A stretch of DNA of 64,000 nucleotides, from positions 3,346,001-3,410,000 of the forward strand of contig NC_087065.1 in the NCBI RefSeq assembly GCF_963678635.1, in the 5' to 3' direction. This stretch comes from Symsagittifera roscoffensis. Its lineage: Eukaryota > Xenacoelomorpha > Acoela > Convolutidae. Positions 1-11,271 of the stretch are shown piece after piece (positions within the stretch are counted from its first letter, which is position 1; each line of letters begins with the position of its first letter). The translations under genes were made by a program, and so were the position numbers. The notes below the pieces were generated by a model, which saw only the letters and a program-made list of their open reading frames with translations, was not told where the DNA came from and made no database searches.

Positions 1-512
1 TTCATGTATACAGGTATGCGTTAACCAGCTCAAGAATTACCTTACCAGCTCAAGAATTACCTTACCGACTCAAGTATTTCCCAACTCAAGAATTCTCTAG
101 AAATGTTCCCTTGCAAACACTTGCTGTAGGTGTCGATTATCGCGAGTTCAATCAAGATTTCTCTTTCTGTCTCTCGCTTGAGTGTAGTTGGATTTTCAAC
201 TTTGTTTTTCAAACTTGATCTGAAAACAGAAACCACATTAAGACCTAACATGTCATGCTCCTAACCTAGAAACCCCCCCCCCCTTTTTACCAGTATGGTT
301 AAAATCTTATCATTTTCATTCTATTTAAAACGATTCAATTGGAATTTCCTTAAAAGCATGCAGATTCATTTTATGTTTTAGCACCGTTAATTCTTTTTAA
401 AAATTAATTGTCATGCCAATCACGTCTTAAGATCCCTTTACCTGTGCCGCACCCCAGTACCTAACTCAAGACTCCTCCCTCACATCCAACTCGAGACCCC
501 CGTGTCCCCAAC
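1..512 (-). other. Inter-ORF spacer of copy A
   Basis: This matches the spacer between gag-pol and the second ORF in copy B (23624-24165). It contains about three degenerate units of a 20-bp repeat with core AACTCAAGAATTACCTTACC at roughly 25-95, and a C tract at 272-283. A minus-strand splice acceptor of the form TTTCTGTTTTCAG lies at about 220-233, with its AG at 220-221, at the same place as in copy B. No intact gene is seen. A 64-codon minus-strand frame at 57-251 is not conserved as a protein and is left out. Confidence 0.7.
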
Positions 513-1328
513 TCAGGCGATGCTCAAGTAGTATTTTTTGTGCAGATACACCATTATCTCAGTTTCCGCAAAGACTACATGTAGGATAGCGTACAATTCC
601 CTCGAGCTCAGTTTGCCCCTGTTTGGATCATACACCGGCATTGAGACCTCCGTTATTCCTCTTTCAATCATGAAGTCTCGTAGTCTTGTTAGTGCCAACA
701 TCACGTGTTCGGGATCAATTGTGTTCCTGTCATTGACCCTCGTCACTAGGAAGCACAGATATTTGCCCGGGACTTGTGCTACTGAGGGTGGAAGCGCTGC
801 CATCCCTCCCAGTCCTGGTCTCTGTCTGAACAGAAACTCCACGTTCTGGTACTCTCTTCTGAAGTCAGCTTCCAATCTTGATTTGAAACTCATGTCCGCC
901 GTGATGCAGATCGCGCTAGTCCTGTTTGACAGGATGAAGTCACTATCCGTTATCATGATGTTCTCCGAGTACTCATTGGGTATTTCAAATTTCGTTTTGA
1001 AATTCCGACCTATGGTAGGCTCCGGCTCTTCTTCTTCCAGTTCCAAATCGCTTGTTTCTCTCACTTCCTTGAGCTTCTTTATCATCAAATTTTCGGTGTG
1101 GGTAAGTCCTACCCCCACTCCCCGGACAAAAATATTTATCGACGTCCCCGTCGATGTTGTCGGGTCTGAATTGTCCTGAGGAATGTCCAGTGGCCTGTCT
1201 GTTGCCGTCCATCCGAAAAGAGGGTCCTCTGTCTTCATGTAATTTGCCGCTGATAGATCGACTTGTTGAATGCTTTGTCCTTCGTGGCTCTCGTCTTTGA
1301 CATCGCGCATCCACTCTAGTATCCTCAA
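513..1328 (-). pseudogene. Detached C-terminal macrodomain of copy A polyprotein
   Basis: This minus-strand frame of 271 codons matches the last ~270 residues of the copy B gag-pol protein. It was separated from gag-pol by a 4-bp deletion near 1380. The C-terminal ~155 residues have the layout of an OARD1/Poa1p-type macrodomain: a beta strand with the motif CITADMSF, a helix with SRLEADF, a strand with YLCFLVTR, a helix around HVMLALTRLRDFM, a strand EVSMPVYD, and a last helix and strand with VVFAETEIMVYL. The glycines of the usual ADP-ribose loops (MGAGIA and GCGLD in OARD1) are absent. The first Met is only the first in-frame ATG after the break, so it is doubtful that this piece is translated alone. 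Confidence 0.75.
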
Positions 1329-1375
1329 GTTCGTGTTCTCCCTCCTCTCTATCTCACTCTGCTCGAGATCCGTCT

Positions 1376-4300
1376 CTAATTCGTCGAGTGGTCTTCCTGC
1401 GGATAGTGTCCACCATCGTCAATGACCTGCCATTCCTCTCCGGCTTCCAGTTCGCCTGCGCTCAGTAGTTCCTCGCCCAATTTGTCTGGCTGTATCTTAT
1501 CGATCAAGAAGTCATCCCCGTACCTGTTGTACCTCATGCCGGTGCGTTTACGATTGCCAGTCCTGGTTTCCGGTGGTGTCGGTCGATCCGGCTCCATCCA
1601 CTTCGGCACCTCATCTTGCTCCGGGTCGTTCCAGTCTTCTTCTACAAATGATCCTGCATCAGACTCCCCTCCTATCTTTTCGTTGTCGTCCAAACTCAAG
1701 TTCTCATTACCATCATTTTTCTCTCTGGTGCCTTTTTCATTCACTTCACACGCTGGCTCTACCACCAGGTACTCAAGACCCTCCATGTCCTTCGGTATGC
1801 GCCAATCTTCTGGGGACGGGACGTGAGGCTTCAGTTTTTCATAATGTGCCGCTCGCCCAGTACTCAAGCGATAGAACCGTCCTTGTTGATGAACCTCTGT
1901 TATCATGAATGGTCCCCTCCACTTCTTGAGTAGTTTCTTTGTTCCCTTGGGCGGTATGACATTTTGGAAGACCCACACGTATTGGCCCACTTCATATGGC
2001 TTTGCTCGTAATATTTTTTCGTCATATTTCCTGCGTTGCCTCATTTGCGCTTGCGCCGTGTTCCTCCTGCATAGCTCGTTCAACTCCTGTTGTCTTTTGA
2101 TCGCTTCCTTCACGTATGCCTGAGGCGACGTCCTTTTCCCTTCGTATTCCGGGTAAAAGAATGTCAGAGGCATTGCTCTCTCCCTGCCCGTCAACATCAT
2201 GAAAGGACTGATGCCCGTCGTTGAGTGCTGTGTACTGTTGTAGGCTCCTACTACCTGTGGCAGATATTTGTCCCAGTCCGTCATGTATCTTGAGCAGTAC
2301 ACCCTTAACATGTTGACCAGTGTCCTGTTCTGTCTCTCTACCAACCCATTGGTCTGTGGATGATAGGTCGTCGAGTGTGCTTGAGCAATGTGCGATCTCT
2401 TCATCAATTCTTTTGTCAAGTCCCCCACGAAAGCTTTGCCGTTGTCCGACTGGAAAGTCATTGGACAACCATACCGCGATATCCAATGCGTTATCAGATG
2501 ATCACATGTCTCTTCGGCCGAGGCTGTCTGGCACGGAACCGCGTCCGCCAACTTTGTGAAGTGATCTATTATAACCAGTATCTGGTTATATCCCGACTCT
2601 GTTATGCAGATTTTTTGAGGGTCTATCTGCACCACTTCATTGAACTCCGAGCTCTCAACGGACTTGAGGGGAAACTTCATCTTCCTTGGGTCTTTTACCT
2701 GGAGACATGCCAGGCAGGCATTCACCCATCTCTCGCAAGCTTTTCTCATTCCTGGCCAATCAAATCTGTGAAGTATCCTTTGTTGTACTTTGTCTATCCC
2801 CTGGTGGCCCATCTGGTCGTGTGATCTGAAAAGCACCTCTGTCTGGTACAATTGTGTTAGTATGATGAGGTTGTGTTTGTGTAATATCTTTTCCTCATCT
2901 CTCCTCTTGCACGCTACCACTCCATCAGCTGTGTGATAAAGTAAGTCTTTCTTTTCTTTGTAGAACTGGCTCAAGATCTTGTAGCTGTCTTCCTCAAGTT
3001 CCCCCTTCTCCTTGACCCCCGACTGGATCCATTTGGAGAGGTTACTTGTCATTTTGTCATTCTTCTGGGCTCTTATTAGGTCTGACAGCCTATATCTCGC
3101 CTTGACATGCTCCTTTAGCACCATGATCTGTCCATTCATCTCACCAGGGTTGTGGATGTCATCACTCAGTTTCACGCATATCATCCTTTTCACGATTTTC
3201 ATATCATCTTCTGGCACCAGATTCGTTCTGATGTTTGAGTTGCATGATAGTTCCCTGAATGGTTTCCTTGCGACAGCAATTTTCTCAAGTTCCTCACCAC
3301 CTCGCGTCTCCTGTATGTCCATGTTGTATGTTCCTGAAGATGGATCCGTCTGTAACTCCCTGTCGTGGTGCCTTGTCTTCTCTTCCGCCAATATCATGCA
3401 CAGACTGTCTTGGTTTTCGCTGCTCTCATCCGAGTCTTCATCCCATCCTTCACGCTCCCCGGACATTTTTCCTTCTCCGGTTCCTTCTTCCGTGAACCTG
3501 GAACACTCCCCGGACTCTTGACCTAGTCCCAGGTGTTCAGTATCTTCCTTGAACGTCACTTTCTTTTTCCTAACCTTGGTCTGCTCCAGAATGTCTTCGG
3601 GGATTTTGTCAACTAGTGACCGCACGACATCTTTGCTGTCAGTGACGCTTCCTCTTGATGAGTCAGTATCGTTCACTGTCTCTTTTCTCCGAAGTATAGT
3701 GAATTCCGGTTTCTCTTGACCCTTCTCCTGGATCACGGGCTTATCATCTGATAGTTTCTCGAGCAACCTCATTAAGTCATCATCTATCTGTGCAGTTCCT
3801 GCTTCCACCTGGTTAAGATCATAGCCTTTTGCCTTGAGCGTCACCTTCACGATCTTCGACTTGAGTATAATCTCAATCGGAATCCTCTTGCTCTTCTTCA
3901 AGATGGTCTTCTCTGGAGGCTCTTTAGGCAATTCAGGATGATCTTCTATCGGTTTGCCTGACTTGTCCAGCCATCTCGTGAGTGGAAGACTGTCGTACGT
4001 TTCCTTGTCCATGAATGAGAAGCCATCTTTGATTTCAGGTCTGTCTGCCTCTCTTTGCTCTTGTCTCTCATAGAACTCCGTCTTCTTACTCAAGTTGTCG
4101 GCATTCTGATGTTTATCTCGTGTTCTATGCTCAATTATCATGTTGTATCCATCCAGGCGAACTATCCACCTCCCAATGTAACTTTGGTCCATTGAGTACG
4201 TTTTCAGCCAACTCAGTGCTCGATTGTCGACTCGCAACTTGAATGGCTCTGGCTCACTGCCCAGGTATGCCCTGTATTTCTCGACAAAGGTAACCACCGC

Positions 4301-7300
4301 GAACATCTCTGCTTTCGGTGCTCCGTACTTCATTTCCGTGTCACTCAGGACTTTGCTCCCGTACGCTATTGGTCTCAAGACTGTCTTCCCATTCCATTCT
4401 TGTTCTTGGTGGAGAATCCCAGAAATCGCGACTACCGACGCATCCGTGTCCAGCACGTACATCCCTTTCTCAGTCGGCATACCCAGTACTGGTGCCTCAC
4501 ATAGCTCTTTCTTTATTCTCTGGAATGACTCTTCTGCCGCGTTGTTCCACGTGAACTTCTTGCCCTTGTGTCTCATTAATTGTTGCATCGGGTATACTTT
4601 GTCTGCATAGCCTTTGATGAACTCTCTATAATAGTTAGCGAAACCCAGGAAGCTCATCAACTGGTGCTCTGTATTCGGTGATTTCCAGGTCAGGACTGCT
4701 TCCACGGCGTCCGTATCAGGTCTGATGCCGTGCTTGTCTACCATCCTGCCCAAGTATTTTATTGAGTCCTTTAGTATCTCGCACTTTGATGGTTTACACT
4801 TTAGCCCCAACCTCTTCATGCATGCAAACACTTCGTCAAGTCTCTCAATGTGGTCTTCCAGTGTTGGCGTCGCTATTACCACGTCATCCACGTAGCACAT
4901 TACCAGGTTGTCATACTTCTTCGTTACACCTATCAGCGCGTGTGCCATCAACCGCTGAAACGTGGCTGTGGCATTGCAAAGTCCAAACGGCATCCGTTTC
5001 CATTGAAACAGACCCAGCTCGCAGGCAAACCCTGTCTTGTCCCTGTCCTGCTTCCTTAGTGGTACTTGCCAAAAGGCCGAGCCTAAATCAAGAGTCGTAA
5101 AAAATTTTGCATCACCTAACTTCGAGAGGCTCTCATCAATCCTAGGTATGGGATAGGCATCCTTCACCGTGACGGAGTTCAGGTATCGAAAGTCACAACA
5201 AAACCTCAACTGGTCGCCTTTCTTTTCGGCCATCACTACTCCACACGCCCACGGTGACTTGGATGGTTCTATCATGTCATACTCTAGTAACGTCTCGATC
5301 TCTTTTCTACACGCGTCCGATTTGTGTGGGGTCATGCGCCTCGCCCCCTCCCTGTGTGGTACCGCGTTTTCCTCAAGTTCTATTTCATGCTCAACGAAAT
5401 TACAACACCCGATATCCGCCTTATGCCTCGAAAAAACTTCCTCGTTCCGCTGTAGTACGTCCTTGATGGCTTCGAGCTGTTCATCTTTCAGTTTGCCCCT
5501 CAAATGTTCAATCTCCGGCAGGACCGGTTTTTCATTTTGCCTTTCATCTAGTGTGGGTCGCTCTGGAAAGTTCGAACAGCTCGACAGCCCATCATCCGTT
5601 TCTGACTTAAGTGATTTAATAAGACCTGAAGAATCTTTTATTTTCTGCAATCGTCTCAAGATACAAATTTTGTCCCTGTGATTGGGACAATCAACAACTT
5701 CATTTTGTTTTGAGTTCTCAATTGTTTCATATCGAGTTTTAACCGGTAAAGAATATCCCAGTTTCCTCCCTCTCTGTATCGTGATCGGTATATCAAGGGT
5801 ATTGAACAAGACATTGACGCAGAGGCCGCTCTTCGTTATCGAAAATGATCTTCCTAAAACAGCAGCACTTTGACTATTAGGATTCGGAACTATACACACT
5901 TGCTTGTTGTCACTTAGTTCATTGTAATTTTTCATCCTCAAACTTACGATTGCCGCTTCATTAGCTTTTAGCCTCACCCTCCTACTCAAGAATACCGGTG
6001 CTTTGTTTTCATTTGCCATTATTAATTTTACCGGTTTGATTGCGTACCTCCTATCCGGGTTCCGTATCCTGAACATTGCGTTATTTAGGTCAATCGTTAC
6101 GTCGAAATTCCTGATGAAGTCCCTGCCCAAAATGAATTGGTCAGATTCATCTAGGTTTTCTACCACGATAAAGCTCATCCATAGGTTACGTTCCCCCAAA
6201 TTGAGGGCTATTATCGGCGTCCTGCCCAGCACCCGAAGGGCCCCTTTGTTTGCAGCAGACAGCCGTATTCTCGAGTCTATCAAGTCACCTTTGTCAAAGC
6301 CCATCTTCTCCCAAGTTTCGATTGGTATGACGCTCAAGACTGCTCCCGTATCCAGTAACCCACGCAATTGAGTCTTTTTGCCACTTATATCTAGCACGTG
6401 CCCTGTCACATCTGCCTCCGTCCCGATGTGCATTGCATCTTCTTCAAGCATGGCGCAGTGTCCAATCGATCTCACTTTCAACTCTTCTTTCCCTACGTAG
6501 ATTTGCCCAATTAGGTCTTCGTCACATGTTATCATTGTCTTGGTGTAGATGTTGATCCCATCTATATTTAGCATCACCTCGTATGGACCATAAGCTTCAG
6601 TATACCTGTTATCAACACGTACCGACTTGCTGCCCCCTCTCGTGAGTAGTGCTCTCAACGCTCTAGAAGTCGTTTGTGGGCTTATACAGCTCAAGTAATC
6701 TGCGTACACGTCAATGTGCATTATTGTCTGGTCGCTCGAATCGCTCAAGTTTCTGGTTACCTCGTGGCCGCCCACTGTGATTATCGACATTATTCTAGCC
6801 CCAATTTTCGATATGCCGAATGGCTTTCCCGTCACCATTTTTACAGTGTTACAATTCCCGGTCTTTGTTGAGCCCGGTACAGCCTCTGGTGTTTGGTTCG
6901 ATCCGGTTAATGCTTCGTTAAAATTCTGTCTTTCGATCTCCAGCTTTAGTCGTTGCTCTATTTCTTTCGCAGCCAGATTCTGTTTCACTTTGGCAATTGC
7001 GTCCGTCGCCGCTTTCTCATAATTTATCTCTAGAGAGTTCCCGGCCGCGGATTCTATCGCACCATTAACATGTGTTACAGCTTTCACTGTCTTTGTTGGC
7101 AATTCCGTGCTTGGTGCTCCTAAGTTCCTCGATTCAAACTCGTTTTGCCTGTTCCGCTGATTCTGCACCGCCGCTAATGCCAACTTGTGTTTGGAGTGAC
7201 TCTGGTCCTTGACCGCTTCCCAGAACAAGGGACAATCCATTCTGAAGTGCCCCTCCTGGTTACAGAAGAAGCATCTAGCGCCTATCTTGATGATTAAGCC

Positions 7301-9319
7301 ATTATAGTACTCGTGTTCCTCCATCTGGCTCATGTCTTCCTCATCCGGTGCGTATCCTAGGCTCTTCATGCCTTGTTTGTATGTTGTGCAGTCAGCCACG
7401 TGGTGATCCGCCGACCCGCAGTTCGCGCATGATCTGCGCTTGTCCATGTCATCTCTCGGCTTGTACCATGACGACCTCTGGGGTTGACTTCCCCCTTGCG
7501 TGTTCCTGTTTTCTGAATATGAGTATCTCTTGGGTTTCATCAGCATGTATTCCCTTGGTTTCTGTCTCATTTCTTCTGGGGTTGGTGCGCTGTCTTTCGA
7601 CAATGTGTAGTATGTTGCTAACATTGTCCTTAAATCATCACTCTTTACCCCATCAATGAACTTCGAGGCAATGCTAAAGTTTCTTCTGTTTGTCGACTCC
7701 TCTGGGTCACTCCTTCTTCTCAAGCTCTCAAGGTCATCTAGGAACCGATCAATTGACTCATCGTCCCTCTGTCTTCTCTTTTCAAATCGCATCATCGCTT
7801 GGTGACCCTTCATGCCTGATCCGAATCGATTCAGCAAAATTTCGAAGATTTTGTCCGCGGTGTCGCGTTCTTCTTCTTTCTTTGCAACCACGCATTTTAA
7901 CGCCGTGCCTTCCAGGTTGCTGAGTATGGCTTTGCATGCTTGCCTTTCATCATTTAAGTTATCTTGCTCTAGTTGTAATCTCATCACTTCCACCCAAGTG
8001 TCGATGCATCCATCGGAGTCGTCTTTGAATTCCTTTGGCTTCTTGAAAGTTTTTCTCGATTTTCCGTCCCTCCTATCGCTCGAGTCAGTGTTCCTCGTGG
8101 CGAAGGCCTCTAGAGTCCTGTTCATCATCTCCCAAGTGCTTGCCCATGTCATAGCATCCGGACCTGCGTTGCTGTTAGCTGTTGAGTCCCCCGGGCCAGT
8201 CGTTGTACTTGACGTTCCATTCTTCATAATTGTTTTAGCAGCTGTTGGTGCTATGCTCACCGTATCCCGGGTTAAGGGCAACGGTGTCGATTGTCGTTTG
8301 TTCCTTTGTGGTTCCACAAAGTCAACTCTGGTGCCTTGCGTGCGATCCGCTGCCGGTCTTTCTTGTGAGGTAGAATTTCTCAAGATTGCATCCAATTTCC
8401 CCTGTATTGCACTCGAACTTTCGGCCTGATTCTTGCCCATTGTGTCCATTCTCTTTTCCAGGCCACCTAATTGGCTGTTGACATCATCATATCGGTTTTT
8501 CAACTGTTGCATATCTTTTTTGATGTTCTTATCTCGTTCTTCATTGGTGGCATCTACCTTGTCCGACATCTGCTGGAGTCTCTCGTCTGTCGCCTTAGCC
8601 AGGTTAAAATAACTATCCAGATACTCGTGTTTGTTGTATTTCAACTCTTTCCTTATTAAGTCTCTATCTTCCTCACTGTATTTCAGTTTCTTGTCGATCT
8701 GATTTAGTTTTGTCATCAGGTCTCCAAGCTCAAGAGTAGCTGTTTCATGATCAGCCGTCGGTCTGTCCTCGGCCGTAGCTTCTGCTTTATTTTGTTCCTC
8801 TCTTGGATTGGCTTCTGTCGTCTTCGTGCTCACTGTCCCAAATGTTCGTGCTCTTTCAGCTTTTGGTTCTTCAGTCATGTTTTCTTTCGTTTCTATTCCG
8901 ACCATCATCGCCAACCTTTCTGTAAAAGATGTCTTTTTTACTTGAGAGTCTTCTTTCACCGTTTCTTCGGTGTTGCCTATTGCATCTTCCACATTGTCTA
9001 TTGGTGAGAACTCTATGGGTTTCGGGTTTGGTTCTTCTGCATTGGGCATTGGAGTTGACTCCGTCGTCTTTTTCTCCAGTTCATCTACGCTCTGGTCTGG
9101 TGTCTCTAGGTCGATTTCGATTGTAGGCTCCACCTGTTTTTCCCTCGCATCTTCTCGCATCTTGCTCTCGGTGCCACTCCTCGTGCTGACCATGCTAACT
9201 GAAAAATTATTTTTTGTTTTGCTTGGGCCCCTTGATGTCGTTCCACGCAGCGACGAGTTATATTTCGTGTTTGATCCACTTGACCTTTTTTCAAGCACCG
9301 GTACCCTACTCCGTCTCAT
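1376..9319 (-). CDS. Gag-Pol polyprotein of copy A, truncated by frameshift
   Basis: This single minus-strand ORF of 2647 codons encodes Gag and Pol without a gag/pol frameshift. In order it has a coiled coil (about 200-310), a retrotransposon Gag capsid-like region (about 430-600), two CX2CX4HX4C zinc knuckles (CANCGSADHHVADC and CFFCNQEGHFRMDC), an aspartic protease (LLDTGAVLSVI), reverse transcriptase with YVDD, RNase H, an acidic linker, an integrase zinc finger and DDE core (QSDNGKAF, QTNGLVERQ), and a linker tail. It ends early compared with copy B because a 4-bp deletion near 1380 brings in a stop three codons after the two copies diverge, removing the macrodomain. It also has a 2-codon insertion in RNase H (GSEPEPF against GSEPF). 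The start is the same MRRSRVPVLEK as in copy B. Confidence 0.95.
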   Translation of the reverse strand: MRRSRVPVLEKRSSGSNTKYNSSLRGTTSRGPSKTKNNFSVSMVSTRSGTESKMREDAREKQVEPTIEIDLETPDQSVDELEKKTTESTPMPNAEEPNPKPIEFSPIDNVEDAIGNTEETVKEDSQVKKTSFTERLAMMVGIETKENMTEEPKAERARTFGTVSTKTTEANPREEQNKAEATAEDRPTADHETATLELGDLMTKLNQIDKKLKYSEEDRDLIRKELKYNKHEYLDSYFNLAKATDERLQQMSDKVDATNEERDKNIKKDMQQLKNRYDDVNSQLGGLEKRMDTMGKNQAESSSAIQGKLDAILRNSTSQERPAADRTQGTRVDFVEPQRNKRQSTPLPLTRDTVSIAPTAAKTIMKNGTSSTTTGPGDSTANSNAGPDAMTWASTWEMMNRTLEAFATRNTDSSDRRDGKSRKTFKKPKEFKDDSDGCIDTWVEVMRLQLEQDNLNDERQACKAILSNLEGTALKCVVAKKEEERDTADKIFEILLNRFGSGMKGHQAMMRFEKRRQRDDESIDRFLDDLESLRRRSDPEESTNRRNFSIASKFIDGVKSDDLRTMLATYYTLSKDSAPTPEEMRQKPREYMLMKPKRYSYSENRNTQGGSQPQRSSWYKPRDDMDKRRSCANCGSADHHVADCTTYKQGMKSLGYAPDEEDMSQMEEHEYYNGLIIKIGARCFFCNQEGHFRMDCPLFWEAVKDQSHSKHKLALAAVQNQRNRQNEFESRNLGAPSTELPTKTVKAVTHVNGAIESAAGNSLEINYEKAATDAIAKVKQNLAAKEIEQRLKLEIERQNFNEALTGSNQTPEAVPGSTKTGNCNTVKMVTGKPFGISKIGARIMSIITVGGHEVTRNLSDSSDQTIMHIDVYADYLSCISPQTTSRALRALLTRGGSKSVRVDNRYTEAYGPYEVMLNIDGINIYTKTMITCDEDLIGQIYVGKEELKVRSIGHCAMLEEDAMHIGTEADVTGHVLDISGKKTQLRGLLDTGAVLSVIPIETWEKMGFDKGDLIDSRIRLSAANKGALRVLGRTPIIALNLGERNLWMSFIVVENLDESDQFILGRDFIRNFDVTIDLNNAMFRIRNPDRRYAIKPVKLIMANENKAPVFLSRRVRLKANEAAIVSLRMKNYNELSDNKQVCIVPNPNSQSAAVLGRSFSITKSGLCVNVLFNTLDIPITIQRGRKLGYSLPVKTRYETIENSKQNEVVDCPNHRDKICILRRLQKIKDSSGLIKSLKSETDDGLSSCSNFPERPTLDERQNEKPVLPEIEHLRGKLKDEQLEAIKDVLQRNEEVFSRHKADIGCCNFVEHEIELEENAVPHREGARRMTPHKSDACRKEIETLLEYDMIEPSKSPWACGVVMAEKKGDQLRFCCDFRYLNSVTVKDAYPIPRIDESLSKLGDAKFFTTLDLGSAFWQVPLRKQDRDKTGFACELGLFQWKRMPFGLCNATATFQRLMAHALIGVTKKYDNLVMCYVDDVVIATPTLEDHIERLDEVFACMKRLGLKCKPSKCEILKDSIKYLGRMVDKHGIRPDTDAVEAVLTWKSPNTEHQLMSFLGFANYYREFIKGYADKVYPMQQLMRHKGKKFTWNNAAEESFQRIKKELCEAPVLGMPTEKGMYVLDTDASVVAISGILHQEQEWNGKTVLRPIAYGSKVLSDTEMKYGAPKAEMFAVVTFVEKYRAYLGSEPEPFKLRVDNRALSWLKTYSMDQSYIGRWIVRLDGYNMIIEHRTRDKHQNADNLSKKTEFYERQEQREADRPEIKDGFSFMDKETYDSLPLTRWLDKSGKPIEDHPELPKEPPEKTILKKSKRIPIEIILKSKIVKVTLKAKGYDLNQVEAGTAQIDDDLMRLLEKLSDDKPVIQEKGQEKPEFTILRRKETVNDTDSSRGSVTDSKDVVRSLVDKIPEDILEQTKVRKKKVTFKEDTEHLGLGQESGECSRFTEEGTGEGKMSGEREGWDEDSDESSENQDSLCMILAEEKTRHHDRELQTDPSSGTYNMDIQETRGGEELEKIAVARKPFRELSCNSNIRTNLVPEDDMKIVKRMICVKLSDDIHNPGEMNGQIMVLKEHVKARYRLSDLIRAQKNDKMTSNLSKWIQSGVKEKGELEEDSYKILSQFYKEKKDLLYHTADGVVACKRRDEEKILHKHNLIILTQLYQTEVLFRSHDQMGHQGIDKVQQRILHRFDWPGMRKACERWVNACLACLQVKDPRKMKFPLKSVESSEFNEVVQIDPQKICITESGYNQILVIIDHFTKLADAVPCQTASAEETCDHLITHWISRYGCPMTFQSDNGKAFVGDLTKELMKRSHIAQAHSTTYHPQTNGLVERQNRTLVNMLRVYCSRYMTDWDKYLPQVVGAYNSTQHSTTGISPFMMLTGRERAMPLTFFYPEYEGKRTSPQAYVKEAIKRQQELNELCRRNTAQAQMRQRRKYDEKILRAKPYEVGQYVWVFQNVIPPKGTKKLLKKWRGPFMITEVHQQGRFYRLSTGRAAHYEKLKPHVPSPEDWRIPKDMEGLEYLVVEPACEVNEKGTREKNDGNENLSLDDNEKIGGESDAGSFVEEDWNDPEQDEVPKWMEPDRPTPPETRTGNRKRTGMRYNRYGDDFLIDKIQPDKLGEELLSAGELEAGEEWQVIDDGGHYPQEDHSTN

Positions 9320-9374
9320 TATTTCTATTTACAATTGCTCTTATTTACAATATTATTATATACACAATTCTATT

Positions 9375-9376
9375 CT
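9375..9376 (-). promoter_or_regulatory. Predicted splice acceptor upstream of gag-pol, copy A
   Basis: On the minus strand a T-rich tract ends in TTTTTAG, with its AG here. The gag-pol ATG starts 55 nt further on, exactly the spacing found in copy B. Conservation of the AG and the tract across otherwise diverged leaders suggests use as a cis- or trans-splice acceptor. This is an inference; no transcript was seen. Confidence 0.45.
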
Positions 9377-9594
9377 AAAAATAAAAAAAATTTGTGGAAA
9401 CAAATTCTTAAAAGAAAATATACAACGTGATAAAAAACCTTGTTCCAGTTCTCTAAATTCTTCGAGTAACTTTCTTTATTTGTGGTCCCAACCGTACCGG
9501 GTTCCAATTAGTCTTGTTCTGTCTTAAAACAACTTGTTGTAATTTTACTTCAATTTTTATACTGTCCTAAGACTTCCATTTACCGTCCCTACTC

Positions 9595-10285
9595 TTCTTT
9601 GTTCCGTCCCAGGCTTCTTTCTACTGTCCCAAGACTGTTCGGTATTGTCCCAGTACTTCGTCAGTGTCCCAAGACCCTTGTCCTGAGAGTACTATTCCAA
9701 GGCTACTGTCCCAAGGCTAGTGTCCCAAGACCAGTGTCCCAAGACTGCTGTCCCAAGGCTAGTATCCCAAGACCAGTGTCCCAAGACTACTGTCCCAAGG
9801 CTAGTGTCCCAAGACTACTGTCCCAAGGCTAGTGTCCCAAGGCTAGTGTCCCAAGACTACTGTCCCAAGGCTAGTGTCCCAAGGCTAGTGTCCCAAGACT
9901 ACTGTCCCAAGGCTAGTGTCCCAAGACTACTGTCCCAAGACTACTATCCCAAGGCTAGTGTCCCAAGACTACTGTCCCAAGACCACCGTCCCAAGACCCT
10001 TGTCCCAAGACCCTGTCCCAAGACCCTGTCCCAAGACCACTGTCCCAAGACCACTGTCCCAAGACCCTTGTCCCAAGACCCTGTCCCAAGACCCTTGTCC
10101 CAAGACCACTGTCCCAAGACCACTGTCCCAAGACCCTGTCCCAAGACCCTGTCCCAAGACCCTTGTCCCAAGACCACTGTCCCAAGACCACTGTCCCAAG
10201 ACCACTGTCCCAAGACTGTCTCAAGACTGTTCTGGTCCAACACTGTCCCAGGACTTCTTTGGCACTGTCCCAAGACTGTTGACAA
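9595..10285. repeat. Leader minisatellite of copy A (TGTCCCAAGAC units)
   Basis: Dozens of direct repeats of 12-14 bp share the core TGTCCCAAGAC followed by TAC, CAC, CC or similar, with a variant TGTCCCAAGGCTAG. Units of the CTAG/CTAC type dominate the left half, and units of the CCAC/CCC type dominate the right half. The array lies in the leader between LTR and gag-pol and has a counterpart in copy B with a different unit order, so it evolves by unit gain and loss. All frames through it stay open on both strands because of the repeat itself. Confidence 0.95.
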
Positions 10286-11140
10286 GTGTCTGAGCGGTGG
10301 GACCTCTTTCTTCTTCGTTATGGGGACTTCTTGATTCACTGTACCTTGTACCACCACTCAAGCTCTAGTGAAATTTTCCCAAAAACCCTCTCTTAAAAGC
10401 CAAATGCTGACCCCCTTTTTCTTATTTCTTTTTAATTACCTCTCTTTCAATGTTCCAAGCAACTTGAGACCAAAACCTGTGCGCAGGTATCTTGTGATCA
10501 CCTGTTCGTATAAAAACTAAACACAAATCCTCACCAAAATGCAACAAAAATCCAAGCTAGAAAAAGTAATAAAAACGGAAAGATGAGTCACCTAAAATTC
10601 AAAGGTGACAAATTGCTACCTTCTATCGAAAAAATGTCTGGTACCTAATTGCCGCGCGTTTCCTTCCCCCCTGCTAGCGATCTTATGGGGTATCACAAAA
10701 ACTGTCTATGTCCGTTCCCCCCTACCGATCCGACCAGGGTACCTACCTTAACCTAATTCCAATTTTGGATATCCGCTTCCTATGACCAGCGCGTGTAAAT
10801 GACTAATGTAACTAAATCAACGACGTCGACTAATTAGTTACTCTAATTTCTCCCCTTTTTACAATTTACAACCGCCAACCTCTAACTTAACCAGCCCCCC
10901 TTCTAACCTCCCCCCTTTTTAGCCCCCCTTCTTAAGCCTAAAATTACCTTAAGCGCCGGGTGCTAAACCTCTCAAGAGAAAACCGTAGACCTGTCTCCAG
11001 GCCTGCTCAAGTAAAAACGTTTCTCAAAACCAGGGGATATCGCTTATCCAATTTTACACTTATTTCCTATATTGTAATGTGAATTTTAACGATACCCTTT
11101 CTGCCCAACTTGAGAGACTCGAGAACTGCCAAATCCTTCT

Positions 11141-11271
11141 TGGCTACTTTCCCACCGACTGGTCACTTCTTCCAGTCCAGTCTCCTATTGGTTCAGCTCA
11201 AGTGCTCCTGAACCACTTTCCCACTCGGCTGATCACCTCTTCCAGTCAAGTCTCCTATTGGTTCAGCTAAG
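11141..11271 (-). repeat. 70-bp leader repeat, two units
   Basis: Two units include the shared words TTTCCCACTCGGCTG and CTCCTATTGGTTCAGCT. Copy B has three units. On the sense (minus) strand each unit contains GAACCAATAGGAGA, an NF-Y-type CCAAT word. A regulatory role is inferred only. Confidence 0.75.

Noticed and set aside
9720-10334. Long plus- and minus-strand ORFs through the leader minisatellite (also 33318-34082)
   Set aside because: They are open only because the short repeat lacks stops in several frames. The peptides are pure repeats with no known domain.
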